Below, one piece after another: positions 57,101 to 64,000 of a DNA stretch of 64,000 nucleotides. Under the pieces are notes generated by a model that saw nothing but the letters and a program-made list of their open reading frames with translations, made no database searches and was not told where the DNA came from. The DNA is from Tribonema minus (Eukaryota > Sar > Xanthophyceae > Tribonematales > Tribonemataceae). Location: assembly GCA_017506865.1 (NCBI GenBank), contig JAFCMP010000224.1, positions 310,001-374,000 on the forward strand, in the 5' to 3' direction. Both the position numbers and the translations under genes were made by a program. How positions within the stretch are numbered: the first letter of the stretch is position 1; every line of letters begins with the position of its first letter.

Positions 57101-58410
57101 ACGCGGCATTGTGGCCTACTCTGAACCCGCCGCAGTCAGTGACACACAGCATGCTGTAGTCTATCTCTAAGCCGGCAGCGGTGTTAAACTCAACAGCCGC
57201 CGGTGCAGGTGCATTCTGATCAGTATACTGTGCGTCGTTTCACTGAGTCATGCTTCTGATACCACCTTTTGGACTGCTTCTCTGCTCAAATGAAGGTGTC
57301 ATGCTGGAGCAGCAGTGGGGAGGCCGAAGATGGCTGTTGGTGTACCTTATTAGTGGCTTTGTGGCGTCGCTCGCCAGCTGCGTTGCCCTGCCAAATCAGA
57401 TCACAGTGGGATCCAGGTGCGTCACGGCAGAGCTTACGAGCACGGCACTTGTTATTGGCTACCTTTTTGCCTCCACTATGTGCTGCTTCACTACGAGCGT
57501 TGCCCACATGCTAAACTGGGAGCCAGGGTTTCCGCAGTACATCGGCTTGGCCATGACGCTGTGATCCTGGAGGAGTCTATGCAATGCGCACCTGTGCATG
57601 CATGCTCTGCAGCTTGCTTCTCGCGTTGACCATCATGCTAGCATGGACACTGCATTACACAATAGCACAGCGCATTGACCGTTGCAAGCAGTCACGATGA
57701 CGACGGGGCCCATGACGAGAAGCAAGCATGTCGCATTCGGACGTGCATGCTGCTGCCGCATTCAACTCACATTGTGCGCTGCCATGCAGTTTCAGCTGCA
57801 TTCAGCCTCGTAAATTTGCGTATGCCCTCTGCAACAGAGCTCCCATTGGATCTCATTACGCCTTTCATGCGGTCGCATCAGCGCGGCTCGTGTCTGCCAC
57901 AGCCACGCCGCTCACTTGCCCTTCAACACGCTCATCTCCCAGCCAAACGTGGGGGCTGCTGTTCAGCTTGAAGCTGTGCTATTGAACTTGAACTTGATGT
58001 TGAACTTGCACTGATTGCCGCCGTGCAGCGGCGCGCTGTGCGGTCTCATGGGCGCCTGGCTTGCGGAGATCGTGCTCCGCTGGGGCAGCGCTCAACAGCC
58101 GGGCGGCGGCGACATGGCGCAGCGCATGACGAGCCTTGTCATTTGCTCCGTCAACATCGCCGTGACCCTGGGGTTCAGTTTCGTGCCGTACATTGACTGG
58201 GCGGCGCACGTGGGGGGGCTCGTGGGGGGACTGCTGGTCGGCAGCGCTCTGTTCTGCGTCACGGCGCGCGCGCGGCGCGCTGCGTGGGGGGTTTTGGGGG
58301 CAGTCGTTGTGGGTGGCATGGTTGGTGTGTTGCGGTCGGAGCCAGATCCGCGGCTAGCCGATGCTTGCAAGTACTTCATCGATGCGGGTATGCAAGCGCC
58401 TGGTTGCTGA
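51103..58410 (+). CDS. Rhomboid-family intramembrane serine protease, 8 exons
   Basis: Rhomboids cleave transmembrane helices inside the membrane. Exons: 51103-51204, 51418-51648, 52309-52392, 53575-53739, 54428-54556, 55614-55734, 57296-57416, 58029-58410; phases agree, 444 residues. Exons 1-3 encode a cytosolic-looking region with a Glu/Gln-rich coiled-coil-like start, an alanine stretch and an acidic segment. Exon 4 (CFAFCPCLVGPTLRWERR) is not recognised as a known domain. From exon 5 the core is clear: SVNPMLGPWPS, YRHQYWRLMTPLLLHAG (L1 loop), HLVVNL, then the catalytic serine in GSSGALCGLMGA, formed across the exon 7/8 splice, and the catalytic histidine in AAHVGGLVGGLL. An active protease is likely. 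The start could be either of two adjacent ATGs, 51103 or 51106. Membrane of residence is not clear. Confidence 0.9.
52908..53515 (+). repeat. 300-bp intron duplication in the rhomboid gene
   Basis: Two diverged tandem units, about 52908-53215 and 53222-53515. They share CATGGCCTGTGCCTC-like starts, TTGAAGTCACAGTCAT, GAGCACTGCTGT and ends rich in CCCTAA. Unlike the exon-edge ladders this unit lies wholly within the intron. A smaller intronic tandem repeat (TTAAACAAARCTCAATATAG) is at 52440-52553. Confidence 0.8.
53489..53574 (+). repeat. Degenerate CCCTAA run forming the exon 4 acceptor tract
   Basis: CTACTTGTGCCCAG near 53507-53519 and CTACTTGTGCGCAG at 53561-53574 are tandem copies of the acceptor. 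They are separated by CCTAACCCTAAACTTAACCC, so telomere-like sequence sits where a pyrimidine tract is expected. Confidence 0.75.
54682..54725 (+). repeat. Interstitial telomere-like run (TTAGGG)
   Basis: About seven TTAGGG-type units in the intron after rhomboid exon 5. Confidence 0.9.
55122..55206 (+). repeat. Copy of rhomboid exon 6 5' edge with intron end
   Basis: Resembles 55588-55665: GCACACGGTGCCATTGCTGC, then a start like GTGCGCCAAGGTCGC and CACCGGCACCAGTACTGGCG, matching the coding sequence for YRHQYWRL. It lies 490 bases upstream of the real exon 6 and is out of frame. Confidence 0.9.
55373..55406 (+). repeat. Dispersed repeat, copy 2
   Basis: Matches 21363-21397 over 34 bases (AAAAGATCGTAGAGCTCTAG and onward), in the same orientation, inside the rhomboid intron between exons 5 and 6. 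Confidence 0.75.
55815..56215 (+). repeat. Ladder of rhomboid exon 6 3'-edge copies
   Basis: The exon 6 end GGGCATACAGCTGCGCATAG|GTAAGG is repeated near 55824 (GGGGCATACAGCTGTGCATA), 55914 (partial), 56062 (GGGGCATACAGCTGCGCATA followed by GGTAAGGC) and weakly near 56165. Each has CCGCCGYTG and ACCTCATTGTCA-like filler. Confidence 0.88.
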
Positions 58411-59581
58411 TTATGTAGAGGCTTCGCGTGTGACGCGTGTGGCGCGTGCGTGAAATTGCCGGTCAAGTGCAGGTACTTGCATGTAAAAAAAATGTGTCGG
58501 CCTCTTTGAGATACTGCAGGATCGCACTGGGCTGCTAAGGCGCCTTTTGTTTATATGGTGAATGCGCAGTGTGGTAGCTGCGGATGGACTGTTGATAACA
58601 TTACCTTTATCAATGATGACGGCGCAATATCCGTACTGATTGTGTCTCGCTTTTGTGCCAGCAACCCCCTGTGTGCTGTTGCTACACTTTGCAGCTTACA
58701 AGCCTGTGCTCATTCATAAAGTGCGTGCTTCCATGCAGGCGACTGTACCTCAACTTCTTGACGCAACGTGAGTTGGCAAGCTGACTTTGCTCTCCACCTA
58801 CATACCATGATTACACTAAACAATCCTTTAATGACTGCCCATAATCTTGGCAATGGGCGGACTGCGGTTGACTTGCCATGCAGACCCTTTTTGCGCCCAA
58901 CTGGCGATTAACATTCTGCATTGCTGAGCAATGTGCTGATGCAGTACAGAGCATATACTTCAACGCCATATGGACCATGTCTGACATGTTGTCATTTTGC
59001 TTGTATGGCCTTTGATTGCCAGCAATAACACATGTGCCTTGTTGCATATGACATGCCTTCCACACACAATTGCAATCTAGCACAGGCAAGATGCAAATGC
59101 GTTTATGTCCTTAGCATCTGCAAACCACAGCAGCATGATTGCGAAATTAGGCTGCGCCATGCTACATCGCTGGCGGTGACCTCTGGTCTGTGTACTGTAT
59201 TCTGCGCTCACCCCGTGTACGTGCACTGGTTCCAGAGTCTGCAACGGCAGTGGCAACAGCCTAACAACACACAAGGACATCGAACCGACAGTGGCCAGCC
59301 AGCGGTGTGCGAGCGCCCGTGTGTTCGCTGCGTGGACGATACATGGTGACGCATCGCATGCCATGTCCACATCCATATCCACTGAGTTTGCTACTTGTCT
59401 CTCTATGGCCGCACAACACAAGCGCATTGAGATGCTATTGTCTGCCCATCCCGTCGATGCCGTCCGCTGTGTACTTGACATCCCGCCCATCTCAAGCACA
59501 TGCCTGCAATCGCACCAATACCCTCCATGTACGGTGCACAATGCCAAAGACACGGTGCCCGTATGCGCATGTTGAACTTCC
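58411..59581. other. Intergenic region after rhomboid
   Basis: About 1.2 kb with only short open frames and no recognisable exon or repeat. Composition is close to 50% GC. Confidence 0.45.
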
Positions 59582-60600
59582 TCATTGCACTGCTCCGCAG
59601 GGGCAGTGGCAGGGGCAGCCAAGGCTGCACATGGTCTGCCTCGACGAGTGAGACCACATTTTCTCCAGTTCCTGGCAGTCCTCAGCATTCCATTCGCCCC
59701 AGGGACAGCTGTGTCTCACTGCCCACATGGGGGCCTCTGCACAACCCCCCTCTTGGCTGCTCCAGTACTTGCCGTTGCGCAGGAGCTGGCGCAAATCCAC
59801 AGGCCGCCGTACCCTCCACTGAGCAACCATTCTGCAACGCGGACGTTTGGCTTGCTGTACCGCTTGTCAGGGAGCAGCAGCGCGGCGCGCACTTGATCGC
59901 TCTGAGCTCCAGGTTCCCAGCTGCAACTCCTGGCCCTCTCGAGCACCAGAGGACTGCAGCGGCTGCCACACGAAAGGCTTCATCCCAATGCCCCCTGCCC
60001 CAGTAAACTCCAAGGATTGTGAGCGTTGCTGCGAAGCATCTGAGCAGGGGCAAATGGCCGCGACGCATGGCCTCAGCCATCATCAGGCCATGACTTCATA
60101 AGATGTGCTCTCGAGCAGCCACATGACGATAGCGATTTCCCCGCCTGACGCGGCCGCCTCCAGAGGCGCAAGGACACTAAAACAGTGACTTTCGGTACAC
60201 AGCTTCGTCATGAGAGGTAGATTAGTATACCCATCCCCAACTGCCTCCACAACCCCAAGGACAGCGCCGTAGAGAACCGCCCTTCGCTGAGCAGAAATCA
60301 CAGCGTTCAAAGGTGCCTGCCGGCCGCCGCCAACAGCGCAAGCGCGTACCAGCCAGGCCACGACGCGGGCGAGCAGAGCTGCCGCGACGGCCACGTCAGC
60401 GCCACGCCGCTGTCACCGCGCTCCGCCAGCACGCTGCGCCACTTTACACCGTCAACGTCCTGGCCGCCACTGCTGCCGGCCACACGCCTGCGTAGCGCAA
60501 TCAGCGGGGGCCGGCGTTGTTGTGTTGCGCAGCGCCCTCCAGGGCTGCGCCGGGGACTGGCAGGCCCACATTCGCCAGGCATCGCACGAGGTCCATAAAG
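59582..60600 (-). pseudogene. Degenerate ankyrin-like coding region
   Basis: On the minus strand, ankyrin-like fragments occur in different frames: LEAAASGGEIAIVMWLLEST (60394-60083 frame), MRRGHLPLLRCF (60083-59682 frame), and WAVRHSCPWGEWNAEDC (59830-59582 frame). These resemble the WARANGCPW repeats of the intact gene at 61624-62709. Stops and frame changes separate them without clear splice sites. It may be the broken 3' continuation of the 60501-61478 gene, an unrelated remnant, or a real gene with sequencing indels. Confidence 0.5.
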
Positions 60601-61478
60601 CCGGCAGCGCCAGCCGCGCAGGTCAGCTCTGATGTGCTCATGTCTCCTGACTGCAGGGCATTGACGAAGCCATTGCTGAGCATCGCCGCGTCCAGCCGAG
60701 CATGGCTGTGCGCAGCCTGCGCGAACCGCGTCTTGTAGAGCGAGGTCACAGCGTACTTGCTCGCCAGCGCAGCCCGCCCGATGATCACGGTCATGTAGGC
60801 CGCGCGCACACGTCTGCTGGTCGGCACTATAAGGAGCCGGTCCTCGCTGTCCCTGTAGCCGAGAATGTGAAGCAAGAGGTCTTGGCTCTCCAGCACCTGA
60901 TTGTGTGCTTGGCGGTGGTCATCTACGAGCGGCATTGTGCTGGCCGCAAGCGCACGCTTGAGAGTAGTAGTGTTCGCCCGTTCCCTCAAAGCCGAGACGA
61001 TTTCCGCGCTGCTGAAACGCCATTTCAAAGGAGGTGTCCGATGGCTCAGATTCTTCAAGGCCTCCATAATGCCGTCCAGCTCTATCAGTGTCATGGCAGG
61101 TCCGTCAACGCGAGCGTCAAGTCTGCCAGCCGGAGAGGCACAGTCAAGGTGTTGCCAGTGAGCAAAGGGGAGTTCAGCCTGGCCCTGTTCTGCACGCAGT
61201 TTGAGCATGCACCTGGCAGTCGACAACACTCACCGATCGGCAGTTTACAAAGGTTGTAACCTGCAGCACGTTCACAACACAATCTTTGCCAGCTTCAGCT
61301 CACCGGAAGAGCTGGCAGCTGCCGCGTCGAAGCTTCGCAACAGCCAGATCCTGCTCTGGAGCAACAGAACATGTTGCTTTAGCAGCAGGACCAGCACCTG
61401 CTGCTCGTGGACAAGATGCTTCAAATCATCGATAAATACATCAAGGTGAAAAGTCCCATCGACTTCTTCCTCCACCAT
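60501..61478 (-). CDS. Ankyrin-like protein, 2 exons, possibly truncated
   Basis: Exon 1 is 61478-61304, starting MVEEEVDGTFHLDVFIDDLK, with a leucine/valine-rich helix and the donor TCCG|GTGAGC. Exon 2 is 61189-60501, entered at GTGCAG|AACAGGGC in phase 1, which matches. The product is 287 residues. Exon 2 contains SAEIVSALRERANTTTLKRA, an apparent F-box-like or helical middle, and ends with an ankyrin-like stretch (ELTCAAGAAGFMDLVRCLAN). The stop at 60501 comes in the middle of what looks like an ankyrin repeat, and related fragments continue in other frames to 59582. Function is unknown. It starts head-to-head with the intact ankyrin-like gene, 145 bases apart. Confidence 0.5.
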
Positions 61479-61623
61479 CGACGATGTCCGCCGTGCGCTT
61501 TCTGTTCACCTGCTTGCTGTCTTTCATAAGGTGCTCAAAAGTTTTTTAAGGGGTGAACGTGCTTCTTGAAGTTTTTCGCAACCCGTTTGAAGTTCGCTAA
61601 AACCGTTGTGCAAACCAACGAGG

Positions 61624-62709
61624 ATGGCGCTGGATGCTGCGCACCCTCTGCTTGTCTCGACGCTGGCTCAGCACATCTTGGCCTTTCTTCGCCCATCAGT
61701 CATGGTGAGGAGTACATGCCTTGTTTTTAGGACCGCAACAGACGCCAACACTGAAGGAAAGCACCAGACGGTGGCTCTAGATGCCTTCGCCAGCGTTGAT
61801 CTTATCACGTGGGCGGTTGGCAACGGTATGCACCCGGAGCTAGCGCAAAACTCGTGCATTCGCTACAGCAACCTCGACGGCCTGCGCCAGCTCCGCGTGA
61901 TGTGCGACCTGCCACTGTGTGCGAGGCACTGTTGGCTCGCTGCCCGTGGTCATCACCTGGCACTGCTCAAGTGGCTGCGGAAGAGCGGCTGCCCCTGGTG
62001 TGAGCGCACATGCGCGGAGGCTGCCACTGGCGGGCACTCGAAGCTGCTGCAGTGGGCTCGTGCCAACAAGTGCCCCTGGAACGAGTCAACGTGCTCATCG
62101 GCTGCAGGGGAAGGTCACTTGAAGCTGCTGCAATGGGCACGTGAGCGCAGGTGTCGTTGGAATGAAGCGACCTGCTCATCTGCTGCTGCCAACGGGCACC
62201 TGGAGACGCTGCAATGGGCTCGTGGCAAGGGGTGCCCCTGGGACCAGTCGACGTGCTCGGTCGCCGCACGCAACGGTCACCTGGAGGTGCTGCAGTGGGC
62301 TCGCGCCAATGACTGCCCGTTGGACAGCTCTGTGTGCAACGTCGCCGCAGAAGGAGGGCATCTGCACGTGCTGCAGTGGGCCCACGCCAACGGCTGCCCC
62401 TGGAACGAGGAAACGTGCTCAGCAGCAGCCAGCGGAGGGCACCTGGACGTATTGCAGTGGGCTCGTGCCAACGGCTGCCCTTGGAACAAGGACACCTGCA
62501 GCGCGGCCGCGCGTACGGGCCAGCTGCACATCCTTCAGTGGGCTCGCGCGCATGGCTGCCCGTGGGATCTGGAAACGTGCCGCTTGGCTGCGTCCTTCGG
62601 CCATCTTGAACTCCTTGCGTGGGCGCGCGCGAATGGGTTCGGGGACGTGCCTCCCAGCCGCATATACGGGCCGCTGTGGCCAGGCGCCGACGAGTGGCCG
62701 CAGGTTTAG
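61624..62709 (+). CDS. Ankyrin-like repeat protein
   Basis: A single exon of 361 residues; the ATG at 61624 (GAGGATGGCG) is the first in frame. The N-terminal 110 residues are unique, with HILAFLRPSVMVRSTC reminiscent of an F-box helix. From about residue 117 there are eight tandem 27-residue repeats with consensus WARANGCPWNEETCSAAA followed by xGHLxxLQ, i.e. 81-bp units at about 61970-62620, ending in a short variable tail. This repeat type is expanded in several algae and in some of their large viruses. It is a protein-binding scaffold by analogy; no partner can be inferred. Confidence 0.88.
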   Translation: MALDAAHPLLVSTLAQHILAFLRPSVMVRSTCLVFRTATDANTEGKHQTVALDAFASVDLITWAVGNGMHPELAQNSCIRYSNLDGLRQLRVMCDLPLCARHCWLAARGHHLALLKWLRKSGCPWCERTCAEAATGGHSKLLQWARANKCPWNESTCSSAAGEGHLKLLQWARERRCRWNEATCSSAAANGHLETLQWARGKGCPWDQSTCSVAARNGHLEVLQWARANDCPLDSSVCNVAAEGGHLHVLQWAHANGCPWNEETCSAAASGGHLDVLQWARANGCPWNKDTCSAAARTGQLHILQWARAHGCPWDLETCRLAASFGHLELLAWARANGFGDVPPSRIYGPLWPGADEWPQV

Positions 62710-64000
62710 GAGACATAGGGATGGGCGGCGTGTGTTGAGAAGAGCGCGTTGAGGAGGTGCGCTGGGCGCATGCGCAGAGGGGCTCAGCCATATGCTGCGG
62801 GAGGCAGACTCAGGTGACTCGACTGCCGCGCAGCTGACGTGTTGCGTGTGTTGGGATTTTGAATGCAATGCTGGTGTCAATCAAGGTGGATAGTCAAGCT
62901 CAGCAGCCGTGAGGACTCACAAACTGCCCCAGCTGCACTCCACGATATAACGGACTGTCGCGTTGTGAATGAAGAAAACAGCAGTCCATCATATGTACAG
63001 GAGAAGTGATCCTCAGTGCGCATTGAGACACTCCAAGTTGTCACAAGATGCACGTATACTGTCACAGCAAGCTTGACATCACTTACATGTGTTTTTTTTT
63101 TGCAATCTTGCAATGAAAATAAATGAGAAGTACAGTCACGCAGGTGACTTCTGTCTCATCACCCGTGCCATCGTTATCTCTCGTGCCTGCATAACAGGAC
63201 TCACAGACACTGCAAGTCTGGGGAGCAATGCAAGGAGAATGGCGAGCGGCAGGGGGGAAGAATGGCGATTGAGGTGCTAAGATGGCCAAGGAGCAGGTAA
63301 AAAAGCACGTAAGACTGCATTTGCAACCATGGTGCTTTCCTTGACGCTTCTCATAGCTCAACGGCAAAGGAGGTTGATTGACTCCCGATCACAGCTGCAA
63401 ATGCACATATGCATGTTTTGTTGACAACATGGTACTTGACTCAGTCAGAATCACCGCAGCGATGTCGTATCCTTGAAGTCTGTGCATTAGATCAGGATCA
63501 CCCGGTACATGGTGCAATCAGGGAGCGAGCAAACATCTTGGTAGTGATGTACAAAGCCGTCATAATTGGGCCCTGATTGTGTACGCACCTACTGCAACAC
63601 ATTGCCAACAAGCTCCACACCTACTCTCTTTTCAAACCGCGCCGCTTGTATGCTGCAGGTATGACTTTTGAGCATGCTCTGGTTCAATCTAGATGTCGGA
63701 AGTATCTTGGCGCAACAATTGTGTGGACAACACTTTGTAAATTGCACCCTACATTTGATGCATCAATCAGTCACATACTACGAGCTATATGCAGGCTCAG
63801 CTAATACTCGACAAATGTATATCATGAAACCGCCAGACTCTATGTCAAATACTTCGCAGGCTAGTTGAAATGTCAAATAAAGGCAACAGCAAGGTGCTTT
63901 GCCGTCAGAAGTATGCAACAACAGCAGATGCCACTGCACATCATCTTCAGCAAGCTTCAAGCAATGTGCTTCATTTCCTCAGTGCTCTTTCCACAACCTC
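62710..64000. other. Right-hand end, no gene recognised
   Basis: About 1.3 kb, lower in GC, with short random open frames. A poly-T run lies at 63093-63101 and AATAAA-like sequence near 63118 and 63876. I see no exon. Confidence 0.45.

Overview
This window is nuclear DNA of a photosynthetic eukaryote with a red-derived complex plastid. The psbO protein carries a three-part leader (signal peptide ending in an ASAF-type motif, transit peptide, lumenal signal), as in haptophytes, pelagophytes, diatoms and their relatives. Coding exons are very GC-rich, introns are long and less GC-rich, and TTAGGG-type runs are scattered through them. Ankyrin-like WARANGCPW repeats are also typical of such algae. 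I lean to a haptophyte or pelagophyte but cannot decide from sequence alone.

Layout, left to right. PsbO is intronless, + strand (1641-2603). Inositol-3-phosphate synthase is + with 4 exons (5577-11242). A MOB1-like kinase activator is on the - strand (13326-15729), divergent from a NELF-A-like transcription elongation factor, + with 4 exons (16565-20082). Next come the last exon of an ORANGE/DnaJ-type zinc-finger protein (-) and a plastid-type leader exon (-, 23686-23916). The latter is divergent from proteasome subunit beta-4, + with 3 exons (24468-27083). A P2A (SERCA-type) calcium ATPase has 23 exons over 22.6 kb (+, 27654-50307), and a rhomboid protease has 8 exons (+, 51103-58410). The window ends with a probably decayed ankyrin-like gene (-) and an intact ankyrin-like gene (+, 61624-62709). 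I joined exons by hand from splice signals, reading phase and family alignment. Every assembled frame closes exactly except MOB1, where one short exon is unplaced.

The most striking property is a repeated architecture of the introns. Nearly every long intron of INO1, MOB1, PSMB4, the ATPase and the rhomboid gene contains one to five truncated direct copies of the neighbouring exon edge, each still attached to its splice site and a little intron. Copies of an exon's 5' edge with its acceptor lie upstream. Copies of its 3' edge with its donor lie downstream. Repeat periods are mostly 110-185 bp and copies generally look more decayed with distance. The most recent is a 175-bp unit differing at about one base. 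This looks like ongoing tandem duplication across exon-intron junctions that lengthens introns and leaves decoy splice sites. Interstitial telomere-like runs, an abundant ACTTCAA/TTGAAGT motif, CTG/CCG triplet tracts at acceptors and GAGT microsatellites at donors accompany it.

The genes are unrelated housekeeping functions (photosynthesis, inositol synthesis, kinase signalling, transcription pausing, proteolysis, calcium transport) and do not form an operon-like unit.
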